From Pacificispira sp002696645 (GTDB lineage Bacteria; Pseudomonadota; Alphaproteobacteria; UBA8366; Aestuariispiraceae), in assembly GCF_048892425.1 (NCBI RefSeq), contig NZ_JBLZHU010000009.1, forward strand, positions 62,001 through 126,000: a stretch of DNA of 64,000 bases. Reading direction: 5' to 3'. This document shows positions 18,190 to 27,486 of this stretch, one piece after another. The notes under the pieces were generated by a model. The model did not search any database and had not been told where the DNA came from. It was given only the letters and a program-made list of their open reading frames with translations. The position numbers and the translations under genes were made by a program. Numbering within the stretch: the first letter of the stretch is position 1; every line of letters starts with the position of its first letter.

Positions 18190-19680
18190 CTATCCTGCTT
18201 TCTGTTCTCTCAACAACGAGAGCTGCGCTGGCTGACCCCCGCTGTCACCGAAATCCGTCAGGCGGATCGGGTAATCACCAGAAAAGCAGGCGTCGCAATA
18301 GGCCGGCTTTGCCGGGTCGCGACCCGTATGGCCCATTGCGCGATACAGGCCATCCATGGTGATAAAGGTCAGTGTGTCACAGCCAATGGCCTGGCGCATT
18401 TCTTCATGGCTCATGCGGGCTGCCATCAACTGGCTGCGCTCCGGCGTGTCGACCCCATAGTAACAGCTGTATGTGGTTGGCGGGCTGGCGATGCACATAT
18501 GAACCGCCGTTGCCCCGGCGGCACGGATCATTTCGACAATCTTGCGCGATGTGGTGCCGCGCACGATGGAATCATCGATCAGCACGACCCGCTTGCCTTC
18601 AATCACCGCGCGATTGGCATTGTGTTTCAGCTTCACGCCCAAATGCCGGATTTCATCGGTCGGCTCAATAAAGGTGCGCCCGACATAGTGATTGCGAATG
18701 ATGCCGTACTCGAACGGGACGCCGCTTTCTTCCGCATATCCGATGGCGCTGGGCACCCCGGAATCCGGGATCGGGACGATCACATCCGCTTCGACTGGAT
18801 GTTCCCGGGCCAGTTCACGGCCAATCGCCTTGCGCGCGGTATAGACTGAATGGCCTTCCACAATGCTGTCAGGGCGTGAGAAATAGATATATTCAAATAC
18901 ACAGAACCGTTCCGCCATTTTAGGGAAGGGGAATTGGCTGTGGACGCCCTTTTCGTCAATGACGATCAATTCGCCGGGCAGGACATCGCGGACTTTTTCC
19001 GCCCCCATAATGTCCAGGCCACAGGTTTCAGACGCCAGAATATAGGCCGTTGAGTCTTTGGATGGCTCGCTTAATTTCCCCAGAACCAGCGGGCGCACGC
19101 CCATTGGATCGCGCACGCCGATCAGCTTTTTACGGCTCATGCAGACCAGGGAATAGGCCCCTTCAACGCGACGCAGGGCGGCGACCAGACGTTCGGTCAG
19201 GTTGCCCTGGGCATGGGCCATCAAATGGATCAGGGTTTCCGTATCCGTCGTTGATTGGAAAATTGCGCCGTGTTTCACCAATTCCTTACGCAGCCGCAGC
19301 GCGTTGGTCAGGTTGCCATTATGGGCAACGGCCAGGCCCCCGAATTCAAAATCCGCAAACAGGGGCTGGATGTTGCGCACCATATCGCCGCCGGTGGTGG
19401 AGTATCGGTTATGTCCGATGGCGGCAAAGCCTTTCAGCTTTTCAACAATGCCCCGATTTTTATCAAAGACATCACCGACCTGACCGGTTTCCCGGTGGGC
19501 ATGAAATTCTTTGCCGTCAAAGGAGACAATGCCCGTCGCCTCCTGTCCGCGATGCTGCAGGGCATGCAGGCCCAGCGCTGTGTGTTTTGAGGCATCTTCG
19601 GTGCCGAAGATACCAAAGACGGCACATTCCTCATGGAACTTGTCATCGTCGAAAGGGTTCGTACTGACGTCTAGGGTCAT
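18190..19680 (-). CDS. purF: amidophosphoribosyltransferase
   Basis: 496 residues. First committed step of purine synthesis: PRPP plus glutamine to phosphoribosylamine. The class II glutamine amidotransferase nucleophile is Cys19 (HEECAVFGIFG), preceded by an 18-residue stretch that must be removed to free it, as in Bacillus PurF. The PRPP-binding loop VVLIDDSIVRGTTS is clear. Cysteines including the YCDAC pair near the end match the 4Fe-4S ligands of the Bacillus-type enzyme. The gene follows cvpA by 11 bp. Confidence 0.97.
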   Translation of the reverse strand: MTLDVSTNPFDDDKFHEECAVFGIFGTEDASKHTALGLHALQHRGQEATGIVSFDGKEFHAHRETGQVGDVFDKNRGIVEKLKGFAAIGHNRYSTTGGDMVRNIQPLFADFEFGGLAVAHNGNLTNALRLRKELVKHGAIFQSTTDTETLIHLMAHAQGNLTERLVAALRRVEGAYSLVCMSRKKLIGVRDPMGVRPLVLGKLSEPSKDSTAYILASETCGLDIMGAEKVRDVLPGELIVIDEKGVHSQFPFPKMAERFCVFEYIYFSRPDSIVEGHSVYTARKAIGRELAREHPVEADVIVPIPDSGVPSAIGYAEESGVPFEYGIIRNHYVGRTFIEPTDEIRHLGVKLKHNANRAVIEGKRVVLIDDSIVRGTTSRKIVEMIRAAGATAVHMCIASPPTTYSCYYGVDTPERSQLMAARMSHEEMRQAIGCDTLTFITMDGLYRAMGHTGRDPAKPAYCDACFSGDYPIRLTDFGDSGGQPAQLSLLREQKAG

Positions 19681-19691
19681 CGTGTCAGGTC

Positions 19692-20357
19692 CTATTGGTT
19701 GGCCGAGCTGTCGATTACATTTTGCAGACTGTCATTCTGGGATGAGGAATAACCAGCCTCCCCCGCTTTTTTGCCGCTATCGACGGGCGGCTGCATGACG
19801 CGTTGGACATCTTCCACTGTGTTTACTGTCTGGCGACCTTTTTCCAGCTTTTCCAGAATATAGCCGCCAACGTCTTTTGGCAGCGATTCCAGGATCGTAA
19901 CACCGCCGACCCGAACCAGGGTATAGGATCGGCTGTCTCTTACGCTTTGCGGGATTGAGGATTCGTTAAAAATCAGGACGGCTCCCAGCAGGATGATGCA
20001 CGCCAATACATACCCGACCCCAAGCCCCGCGACAAATCCCAAGGCGCGATTGATTGATCCCAACGGGCTTTCTTTTGCCACATGGGACAGGATGGAGCTT
20101 AAGATCATCAGGATCACCAGCGACCCGGCAAAAAGCGCCGCACCGGCTGCAATATCGGCGAATAATTCCTGAGAAATCTGTTCCCGCGCGAAGGCCTGTG
20201 CATGGGGATAGCCCAGCACCGTGACCGTCAGGGCCCCGACCCAGGCCCCAATGCCGGTGACCAATCCAACGAACCCCCAATAGGCCGCCAGCAAACCAAA
20301 CAGCGCGATGCTGCCCAGAACCACCATATCGGTCGTGGTGAAGGGAAGGCTGTCCAT
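19692..20357 (-). CDS. cvpA: CvpA family membrane protein
   Basis: 221 residues with four membrane segments in the first 125 residues (about 10-27, 33-50, 70-88, 104-124) and a polar cytoplasmic tail. The family is named for colicin V production and is widely linked to purF, as here. Its biochemical role is unclear; envelope homeostasis has been proposed in enterobacteria. A stem-loop at 20377-20401 lies just upstream of the start. Confidence 0.88.
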   Translation of the reverse strand: MDSLPFTTTDMVVLGSIALFGLLAAYWGFVGLVTGIGAWVGALTVTVLGYPHAQAFAREQISQELFADIAAGAALFAGSLVILMILSSILSHVAKESPLGSINRALGFVAGLGVGYVLACIILLGAVLIFNESSIPQSVRDSRSYTLVRVGGVTILESLPKDVGGYILEKLEKGRQTVNTVEDVQRVMQPPVDSGKKAGEAGYSSSQNDSLQNVIDSSANQ

Positions 20358-20376
20358 TCAAGACCTCCGCCCAGTC

Positions 20377-20401
20377 CCGTCTTTCAAAGCATGAAAGACG
20401 G
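20377..20401. other. stem-loop upstream of cvpA
   Basis: CCGTCTTTC and GAAAGACGG are exact reverse complements separated by seven bases. It lies between the radA stop and the cvpA start. No T-tract follows on the minus strand, so it is not a convincing terminator; a leader structure for cvpA-purF is possible. Confidence 0.45.
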
Positions 20402-20448
20402 ATGGGAAAAAAGTTTCAGGTACCCAGTTAAACAAACACCGTTTGGTA

Positions 20449-21867
20449 CTACCGCCTGGCGTCCGCGTCCAGAATACGAATTGGCCCATCGCTGGACGAT
20501 TCCAAATCACGGATCAATTGCGACACATCACTGATCGCGTTGATCGCAATATCATCCGCCTTACTTTCTTTCGCAGCCCGGCCTTTCGGCGCGATGGCGC
20601 GGGTAAAGCCCAGTTTTCCGGCCTCTTTAAGGCGCGCATCCGGTCGACCGACCGCGCGAACCTCACCAGACAGGCCGACTTCGCCAAAAACGACCGTGCG
20701 CATCGGCACTGGAATTCCGGTCAGCGAGGACACAATCGCCGCCGCCACGGCCAAGTCTGCAGCAGGTTCGCCGATTCGCAGGCCGCCTGCGACGTTCAAA
20801 TAGACATCTCGACCAGATAAATCCAGCCCCCCGCGCGCTTCTAACACAGCCAACAGCATCGCCAGGCGGTTGCTGTCCCATCCAACGACGGCGCGGCGTG
20901 GGGTTCCCAAGGCAGATGGAGCCACCAGAGCCTGGATTTCCACCAGCATCGGGCGCGATCCCTCTATCCCCGCAAAGACGGCTGCCCCCGCAACGCCATC
21001 CTGTCGATCCGCCAGAAACAGGGCAGAGGGGTTCTTAACCTCTTCCAACCCGCGTTCTGTCATATCAAAGACGCCGATTTCGTCTGTTGGGCCAAAGCGA
21101 TTCTTAACCCCGCGCAGAATGCGGAAGGGATGGCCGCGCTCCCCTTCAAAATACAGGACCGTATCGACCATATGTTCCAGCACGCGAGGCCCGGCGATTG
21201 CCCCTTCTTTGGTCACATGGCCCACCAACAGGATTGCCGTGCCACGACGCTTTGCCACGCGGATCAATTCCTGGGCGCTGGCGCGAACCTGACCAACCGT
21301 GCCGGGTGCGGAATCCAGCAGGTCGACATACATGGTCTGAATGGAATCAATGACTGCCACCCGCGCCCCGTCGGGTCGATCCAGGGAGGCCAGGATATCG
21401 CGCACAGAGGTCGCCGCTGCCAGTTCCACCTTTGTGTCAGACACATTCAGCCGCTGGGCGCGCATGCGGATCTGTTCAATCGCTTCCTCGCCAGAGATAT
21501 AGGCGACGCTGGCATGGGCGCTTAACGCTGCGGCGGCCTGCAGCAGTAAGGTGGATTTCCCAATGCCCGGATCTCCGCCAATCAAGGTTGCGGACCCATC
21601 AACCAGCCCGCCCCCCAGAACGCGATCTAGTTCATCAATACCGGATTTCAGGCGGGGTCGTTGTTCGCTGTCGCCTTTCAAGCCAACGAAATCCAGGGCC
21701 TTACCCGACCCCCCGGACCCGGATCGCTTGCCCCCGCCAATCGGGGTCGCCTCAACGGTTTCCTCTACAATGGAATTCCACGCCTCACAGGCATCGCACT
21801 TGCCTGCCCAGCGCGGTGTCACCGCCCCGCATTCCTGACAGACGAATCTTTTCTGCGGTTTAGCCAT
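20449..21867 (-). CDS. radA: DNA repair protein RadA
   Basis: 472 residues. A four-cysteine zinc finger opens the protein (CQECG then CDACEAW), followed by a RecA-like ATPase with Walker A GGDPGIGKSTLL, the RadA-specific KNRFGPTDEIG motif and a C-terminal Lon-like domain. RadA promotes branch migration during recombinational repair. The start at 21867 (MAKPQKRFVCQEC) is the family start; the 72 residues that could be read further upstream are low-complexity translation of the repeat block and are not part of the gene. Confidence 0.96.
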   Translation of the reverse strand: MAKPQKRFVCQECGAVTPRWAGKCDACEAWNSIVEETVEATPIGGGKRSGSGGSGKALDFVGLKGDSEQRPRLKSGIDELDRVLGGGLVDGSATLIGGDPGIGKSTLLLQAAAALSAHASVAYISGEEAIEQIRMRAQRLNVSDTKVELAAATSVRDILASLDRPDGARVAVIDSIQTMYVDLLDSAPGTVGQVRASAQELIRVAKRRGTAILLVGHVTKEGAIAGPRVLEHMVDTVLYFEGERGHPFRILRGVKNRFGPTDEIGVFDMTERGLEEVKNPSALFLADRQDGVAGAAVFAGIEGSRPMLVEIQALVAPSALGTPRRAVVGWDSNRLAMLLAVLEARGGLDLSGRDVYLNVAGGLRIGEPAADLAVAAAIVSSLTGIPVPMRTVVFGEVGLSGEVRAVGRPDARLKEAGKLGFTRAIAPKGRAAKESKADDIAINAISDVSQLIRDLESSSDGPIRILDADARR

Positions 21868-21924
21868 GAAGCGACCGCCTGACGTCAGGGATCCATGAAA
21901 TTGGCAACCATTGCTCATGCCCCG

Positions 21925-22265
21925 TCTCTTTTGAGGAGGGAGGATGCCTCTGTTTTCCCTCCCCCTTGAGGGGGGAGGATGGCTCTGTCTTTCCCTCCCC
22001 CTTGAGGGGGGAGGGTCGGGGTGGGGGTGACAAGGCCGCAAGGCCTTTGCCTGTATCAGACTGGATTGCGGAGGAGAGATCACCCCCCTCCCAACCTCCC
22101 CCCCTCAAGGGGGGAGGGGTAAAATATGGGGCTCCCCCCCTCAAGGGGGGAGGGGTAAGATATGGGGCTCCCCCCCTCAAGGGGGGAGGGGTAAAATATG
22201 GGGCTCCCCCCCTCAAGGGGGGAGGGGTAAGATATGAGGCTCCCCCCTTTAAGGGGAGAGGGATC
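21925..22265. repeat. block of GC-rich palindromic repeats with a 36-bp tandem array
   Basis: Between radA and mlaF lies a 543-bp gap dominated by repeats. Bases 22095-22263 hold about 4.7 copies of a 36-bp unit starting at 22095, 22131, 22167, 22203 and 22239. Each unit contains a C-tract and G-tract palindrome centred on TCAA, then GGGGTAARATATGG. The R base alternates A, G, A, G between copies, so the true period may be 72 bp. Two further copies of the palindrome in the opposite setting (about 21955-21980 and 21995-22018) precede the array. No promoter or gene is evident; the rest of the gap to 22410 shows nothing I recognise. Confidence 0.9.
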
Positions 22266-22410
22266 AACTCTTCAACTCTTGTTGGCATCTCCGCGCAGGC
22301 GCGACGCCTTGGCCAATCGCACAAAATGCCACGAGCCGTGATGGACGCCGGATTACCTCCGGGAGCACGGTAGAGGGCGACATCGTTCGCTTTGTGCATC
22401 GCTGCCATGG

Positions 22411-23199
22411 CTATAGTTTTCGCAGTTCCATCTTGATCGGACCTTCGGCGCTGCCGGTGATGAATTGGTCAACATAGGGATTGCCAGAATGGTCGATATT
22501 CGCGACCGGGCCGTCCCAGATCACCTTGCCCTGATACAGCATCGCCATGCGGTCGGCGATGCGTCTGGCGCTGGCCATGTCATGGGTGATGGTGATCGCC
22601 GTCGCGCCGACCTGTTTCACACATTTAACGATCAGTTCGTCAATCACATGGCCCATGATCGGGTCCAGGCCCGTCGTCGGCTCGTCAAAGAAGATGATAT
22701 CGGGGTCACCGGCAATGGCGCGCGCCAGCCCGACACGTTTGCGCATCCCGCCAGACAGTTCCGCCGGGGACAGGGCCCCGACATCGGCGGTAAGGCCAAC
22801 CTGGGCCAGCTTTTCAATCGCAACCTCTTTCGCCGGTCCGCGCCGCATGCCTTTACCCTGGATCAGGCCGAAAGCGACATTTTCCCAGACCGGCAGGCTG
22901 TCAAACAGGGCGGCATTCTGAAACAGCATGCCAATCCTGGCATTGACCTTTTCCCGGTCCCCTTTGGACAGATGGGTGACGGGCTGACCATCGATTTCTA
23001 TTTCCCCCTGTTCCGGCTCCATCAGGCCCAGGATGCATTTCAGCATGACCGACTTTCCCGTCCCGGACCCGCCAATAATCACAACCGATTCCTGGGGCAT
23101 CACATCCAGCGTGAATCCCTGCAGAATGCGCTTCTGCCCAAAGCTTTTATGCACATCGGTCAATCGGATCTTTGGGGTGGTTTCTGGGGCCTGGGTCAT
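22411..23199 (-). CDS. mlaF: MlaF-type phospholipid transport ATPase
   Basis: 262 residues. Walker A GGSGTGKSVMLKCILGL, signature LSGGMRKRVGLARAI and Walker B IIFFDEPTTGLDP identify the ATPase of MlaFEDB-type complexes, which move phospholipids between the inner and outer membranes. Its start overlaps the end of mlaE by 4 bp, so the two are translationally coupled. The substrate-binding MlaD and periplasmic MlaC genes are not adjacent in this window. Confidence 0.92.
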   Translation of the reverse strand: MTQAPETTPKIRLTDVHKSFGQKRILQGFTLDVMPQESVVIIGGSGTGKSVMLKCILGLMEPEQGEIEIDGQPVTHLSKGDREKVNARIGMLFQNAALFDSLPVWENVAFGLIQGKGMRRGPAKEVAIEKLAQVGLTADVGALSPAELSGGMRKRVGLARAIAGDPDIIFFDEPTTGLDPIMGHVIDELIVKCVKQVGATAITITHDMASARRIADRMAMLYQGKVIWDGPVANIDHSGNPYVDQFITGSAEGPIKMELRKL

Positions 23200-23969
23200 T
23201 GTGCGAAGAACATCTCCGTAATCAGGTAATTCGCGATCAGGATCAGGATGGAGGCGCTGACCACAGCATTGGTTGTCGCCGCCCCGACGCCCTGAGCCCC
23301 GCCGCGGCTGTTAAAGCCATGATAACAGCCCATCAGCGCCACCAGAAACCCGAACACGGCCGCCTTAACCAGGCCGGAGATAACGTCCTGCGCCTCGATA
23401 AAGTTCCAGGTGTTGATCAGATAGGTCTGTTCATTAAAGCCCAGCTTGAACACGCTGACGACATAGCCGCCGAAAATCCCCATGATATCGCCGATCAGCA
23501 CCAGGAAGGGCAGCATTGTCACCCCGGCCAGAAGGCGCGGCACAATCAGATATTTCATCGGGTTGGTCGACAGGGTTTCCAGCGCATCGACCTGTTCCGT
23601 GACGCGCATCGTGCCCAATTCTGCCGCCATGGCCGCCCCGATCCGCCCGGCGATCATCAGGCCCGCCAGAACCGGCGATAATTCCCGCGTAATCGACAGC
23701 GCAACAACGGAAGGAATCGCCGCTTCGGCAGAAAACCGGGCAAAGCCGGTATGGCTCTGCAGGGCCAAAACCATGCCGGCAAACAGCGTCGTCAAACCAA
23801 CCACCGGCAGGGAATAATATCCGATATCAATGATCTGGCGCAGAATCAGGCGCGGATAGAAGGGCGGGCGCACGCAATGGCTTATCCCGGTCAGGGCAAA
23901 AACGGTCAACCGCCCGGTCGACGCCAGGAATTTCAGAAAACCGGCGCCCAGCGCCCGGACCGGATTCAT
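23196..23969 (-). CDS. mlaE: MlaE-type ABC transporter permease
   Basis: 257 residues with five or six membrane segments. The family motifs ELSPVLAGLMIAGRIGAAMAAELG and MRVTEQVDALETL, the permease EQxDAL signature, are clear. With MlaF it forms the inner-membrane core of a phospholipid transporter. It overlaps alr by 4 bp upstream and mlaF by 4 bp downstream. Confidence 0.93.
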   Translation of the reverse strand: MNPVRALGAGFLKFLASTGRLTVFALTGISHCVRPPFYPRLILRQIIDIGYYSLPVVGLTTLFAGMVLALQSHTGFARFSAEAAIPSVVALSITRELSPVLAGLMIAGRIGAAMAAELGTMRVTEQVDALETLSTNPMKYLIVPRLLAGVTMLPFLVLIGDIMGIFGGYVVSVFKLGFNEQTYLINTWNFIEAQDVISGLVKAAVFGFLVALMGCYHGFNSRGGAQGVGAATTNAVVSASILILIANYLITEMFFAQ

Positions 23970-25120
23970 GCAGTCTCTCCATCTGATTGGCCAAGATAGT
24001 GACGCGCATAGCGCTGGCCCAAAGAGGTTAAGATTTCATAGCCGATCGTGCCCGCTTTGTCTGCAACCGCATCGACATCCTGATGCGGGCCGATCAGGTT
24101 CAGGCTGTCGCCCGGGCCGATTTGGGGCGCGGCGGTGATATCGACTGTGATCAGATCCATGGAGACTCGACCGACAATCGGCATTTCGATATCTCCTGTC
24201 CAGGCAGAGGCATTGTTGCTGAGGGAGCGCAGAAACCCATCCGCATAGCCGACCGCGAGGGTGGCAATCCGGGTCGGTCCCTGAACCCGATGGCTGGCAC
24301 CGTATCCGACGCTTTCCGGGGCGTCAATCTGACGGATTTGCAGGATTCTGGCATCCAGAGAGATCGTCGGTTTCAGCGGGTTGGGCGCGACCCTATTGGG
24401 GCGCACGCCATACAGGGCAACGCCCGGACGGATCCAGTCGAAATGCCAGTCCGGCCCCAGAAATGAGGCGCTGGACGCCGCCAGCATACCGCCTTCCGCC
24501 GCCTTTGGCAGATGTTTCAGGCAGGTGGCGAAGTATTGTTGCTGGCGTCGATTCATCGGGTCGTCTGGCGTATCGGCACAGGCCATGTGGGACATGATAA
24601 AGCGCAGATTTATCCCATCGAGTCGCGATGGCTGCTCCATCAGCACCCGGGCTTCCAGCCGGTCCAGCCCGGTGCGGCTCATGCCCGTATCGATATGCAG
24701 CACGGCGGGCAGAGCCTTCCCCTGATCCCCACAGAAACGCTGCCAGCCCTCAACCTGTCCCAGGTCGTTCAGGCAGGGCCATATATCATGTTCTGCATAG
24801 ACCGCCGCCTGACCCGGCATCAGCCCGTTCATCACACAGATGCGGGGCCGCGTTTGCCAGGCTGTGTTTGGCCCCGGTGCCAGAGCGGCTGCCAGCGCAA
24901 TCCCCTCATCCAGATGCGCAACAAAGAAAGTATCGCATCCCTCTGCCGCCAGACGCCGCGCCACCGGGGCCAGCCCCAGCCCATAGCCATCGGCCTTCAC
25001 CACCGCCGCACAGTGCTTATGCGCCGTCAGATCCCGCACATACCGCCAATTCGACGCCACCGCGTCCAGATCAATCGTCAACACCGTAGGGCTATGGGGA
25101 AATCCAGACGTCATGGGCAC
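23966..25120 (-). CDS. alr: alanine racemase
   Basis: 384 residues. PLP enzyme that makes D-alanine for peptidoglycan. The PLP lysine is Lys42 in AVVKADGYGLG, and the second catalytic base is the tyrosine in the VGYGASH stretch near residue 275. The GVALYGVRP and GRVSMDLITVD motifs match the family. It is first of an alr-mlaE-mlaF run with 4-bp overlaps. The AT-rich restriction-modification genes begin about 210 bp upstream on the other strand. Confidence 0.96.
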   Translation of the reverse strand: MPMTSGFPHSPTVLTIDLDAVASNWRYVRDLTAHKHCAAVVKADGYGLGLAPVARRLAAEGCDTFFVAHLDEGIALAAALAPGPNTAWQTRPRICVMNGLMPGQAAVYAEHDIWPCLNDLGQVEGWQRFCGDQGKALPAVLHIDTGMSRTGLDRLEARVLMEQPSRLDGINLRFIMSHMACADTPDDPMNRRQQQYFATCLKHLPKAAEGGMLAASSASFLGPDWHFDWIRPGVALYGVRPNRVAPNPLKPTISLDARILQIRQIDAPESVGYGASHRVQGPTRIATLAVGYADGFLRSLSNNASAWTGDIEMPIVGRVSMDLITVDITAAPQIGPGDSLNLIGPHQDVDAVADKAGTIGYEILTSLGQRYARHYLGQSDGETA

Positions 25121-25332
25121 TCACCTTGCTTTCTAGGATGCCCTTTCATGACGGGCGAAGCGGGAAAGTGCAAGGGGGAGGGACATTCAACGAGTAAGCC
25201 GCTTAGATGTGCGTCGAGATTGTCTTGTAAATAATCAAGTTGCTCGCAGTTTCTCGACAATAGGAGGATGAATCAATCATACTCGATCCAAGTTATCTTT
25301 TTGTATCTAGTTTCGTGCACAAGGGAAAAAAA

Positions 25333-26643
25333 ATGAGAAGACCAAAAGCAGTGGATTTATTCGCAGGGGCAGGTGGAATGAGTCTGGGCTTTGAGCAGGC
25401 GGGTTATGATATTGTCGCAGCGGTTGAGATAGATCCCATACACGCCGCTACTCACAAGTTTAATTTTCCAGAATGTGCGATTTTGCCAAAATCTGTTTCA
25501 GATGTTTCTGGTAACGAAATTCTTCGTGCGGCCGACTTAAGCGTTGGTGATGTTGATTTAGTTTTTGGTGGCGCGCCATGTCAGGGGTTCTCGCTGATTG
25601 GGCAACGAGCTATGGATGATCCTAGGAATAGGCTCGTGAAGGATTTTGTTCGATTAGTTGCAGAGCTTGGCGCAACTTACTTTGTATTTGAAAATGTTAA
25701 AGGTTTGACATTGGGAAAACACCGGCAATTTCTTGATGAACTTATTTCTGAGTTTGGAGATGCAGGGTATTCAGTTCGACAACCTTGGAAGGTTTTAAAT
25801 TCCTATAACTATGGTGTTCCACAGGATCGATTTCGATTATTTTTAATTGGAGCGAGATTCGGTGTTCCATTGCCTGAATACCCAGTACCCACTACTCGGT
25901 CTTTAAAAGAAAACAGCATTCATTTACCGTTAGTGCCGAATTGCTGGGATGCATTATCTGATCTTGAAGATGCGGACCAATTTCAAGAGCTCCTTGATTC
26001 CGATTCTGTTAGATTGAGAAGTTCGAGACCAATTTCTGAATATGCTCGAGAATTAAGGTGTTTATCGAATGATGCTTGGCACTTCGGACATGTACGTGAA
26101 TGGGATCCTAACAAATTGACATCAAGTGCGAGGACTATACATACCGAGATATCTCGGGGTAGATTTGCGCGAACTGAACCTGGGACTGTAGAGCCAATTT
26201 CGCGATTTTATAAGTTATCAAAAAGTGGCGTTAGCAACACGTTAAGAGCCGGCACTGATTCTGCTCGAGGGGCATTCACTAGCCCTAGACCAATTCATTA
26301 TGAATACAATCGTTGTGTCACAGTAAGAGAAATGGCCCGATTGCATGGCTATCCTGATTGGTTCAGATTTCATTTTACTAAGTGGCATGGTGCAAGGCAG
26401 ATCGGAAACTCAGTTCCTCCGCCATTAGCACGAGCGGTGGCTAGAGAGGTCCTAAAAGCATCAGGTAATCTGCCTATAAGATCCTCAAAACAGTTTTTTT
26501 GTCAGGATGAGAGTTTACTAAGTATGGATATGAAACAATCGTCAAAATACTGGGGAATTGATGTCCCTATCGCAAATCGAAATATGAAAAGTGGGAATAG
26601 AAAAAGAAGACAAGTAGATATCGAAAACGAAAAATATTTTTAG
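25333..26643 (+). CDS. DNA (cytosine-5)-methyltransferase, type II modification enzyme
   Basis: 436 residues from the ATG at 25333, which has AAGGG eight bases upstream; a GTG at 25315 is an alternative. All key C5 motifs are visible: I (DLFAGAGGMSLGFEQAGY), IV with catalytic Cys in GGAPCQGFS, VI (FENVKG), VIII (QDRFRLFLIGARF), IX (VTVREMARLHGYP) and X (GNSVPPPLARAVA). The target-recognition region lies about residues 200-310. The gene is much richer in A+T than its neighbours and precedes a probable endonuclease by 13 bp, which fits an acquired type II restriction-modification unit. The recognition sequence cannot be inferred. Confidence 0.93.
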   Translation: MRRPKAVDLFAGAGGMSLGFEQAGYDIVAAVEIDPIHAATHKFNFPECAILPKSVSDVSGNEILRAADLSVGDVDLVFGGAPCQGFSLIGQRAMDDPRNRLVKDFVRLVAELGATYFVFENVKGLTLGKHRQFLDELISEFGDAGYSVRQPWKVLNSYNYGVPQDRFRLFLIGARFGVPLPEYPVPTTRSLKENSIHLPLVPNCWDALSDLEDADQFQELLDSDSVRLRSSRPISEYARELRCLSNDAWHFGHVREWDPNKLTSSARTIHTEISRGRFARTEPGTVEPISRFYKLSKSGVSNTLRAGTDSARGAFTSPRPIHYEYNRCVTVREMARLHGYPDWFRFHFTKWHGARQIGNSVPPPLARAVAREVLKASGNLPIRSSKQFFCQDESLLSMDMKQSSKYWGIDVPIANRNMKSGNRKRRQVDIENEKYF

Positions 26644-26656
26644 GTTGGGGAATAAA

Positions 26657-27481
26657 ATGAGAATTCCAAAGACAGGTCATGTCTCAAGAAAAGGTGATGT
26701 CTATAGTACCGTTATTGAGAGAGTTTTTTTAGATCGTTATAATGATGGAGATAGAGAGGTCACATTTTCTAGAGAAGATGTCGCCGAGACAGCAAAGATT
26801 TTGGGTCACGCTCTTCCTAAGAACTTAGGAGATGTTATTTATTCATTCCGATATAGACGGGAATTACCGTTTGAAATCCTGAAAACAGCAGAATTTGGCT
26901 TTGAATGGATAATTGAAGGAGCTGGCAGAGCTGAGTACAAATTTAAACTCGTAAAAGTTAATAGGATTATTCCCAACGATTCTTTAATGTCTATAAAGAT
27001 TCCTGATTCTACGCCTGAGTTAATAAGAATTCATTCTTTATCTGATGAGCAGGCGTTGTTAGCAGTTGTTCGATATAATCGTTTAATCGATATCTTTCTT
27101 GGGTTAACGACATACTCTTTGCAGAATCATTTAAGAACAACCGTAAAGCAAATTGGTCAAATTGAAATAGACGAGATTTATGTTGGCATAGATAGAAATG
27201 GCACTCAGTTTGTGTTGCCTGTTCAGGCGAAGGGTGGGTCAGATCAGTTGTCGGTTGTTCAAACAAAACAAGATATTGAGTGCTGTAAAGAAAAGTTTCC
27301 TCAATTAGTTTGCCGCGCAATTTCTGCGCAGTTTATATCGAACGATCATGTCGCCCTATTTGAATTGGCTGTAGACGATGATATGGTAAAGGTTCTAGAC
27401 GAGCGCCACTATAAGTTAGTTTCCGCCTCTGAAATTGATCCGACTGATTTAGAGCGGTATAGGCATTTATCTAGGTTTTAA
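26657..27481 (+). CDS. putative type II restriction endonuclease (PD-(D/E)XK-like, QxK variant)
   Basis: 274 residues from the ATG at 26657, preceded by GGGG; a TTG at 26645 is an alternative. I do not recognise the family from memory. A candidate nuclease core is DEIYVGIDRNG followed by LPVQAKGG: an acidic residue, then a strand ending in QxK, the variant seen in Mrr-like nucleases. A small N-terminal domain (1-70) could bind DNA. Its position 13 bp after the cytosine methyltransferase and its shared AT-rich composition support a cognate restriction enzyme. The function is inferred from context. Confidence 0.65.
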   Translation: MRIPKTGHVSRKGDVYSTVIERVFLDRYNDGDREVTFSREDVAETAKILGHALPKNLGDVIYSFRYRRELPFEILKTAEFGFEWIIEGAGRAEYKFKLVKVNRIIPNDSLMSIKIPDSTPELIRIHSLSDEQALLAVVRYNRLIDIFLGLTTYSLQNHLRTTVKQIGQIEIDEIYVGIDRNGTQFVLPVQAKGGSDQLSVVQTKQDIECCKEKFPQLVCRAISAQFISNDHVALFELAVDDDMVKVLDERHYKLVSASEIDPTDLERYRHLSRF

Positions 27482-27486
27482 CCCCC

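Noticed and set aside
22095..22263. Regularly spaced 36-bp repeat as a CRISPR array
   Set aside because: The units are contiguous with no spacers between them and there are no cas genes.
21966..22373. ORFs on both strands through the repeat block encoding 12-residue Pro/Leu/Gly repeats
   Set aside because: The repeats are read from palindromic DNA in both directions; no start signal or non-repeat domain supports a protein.
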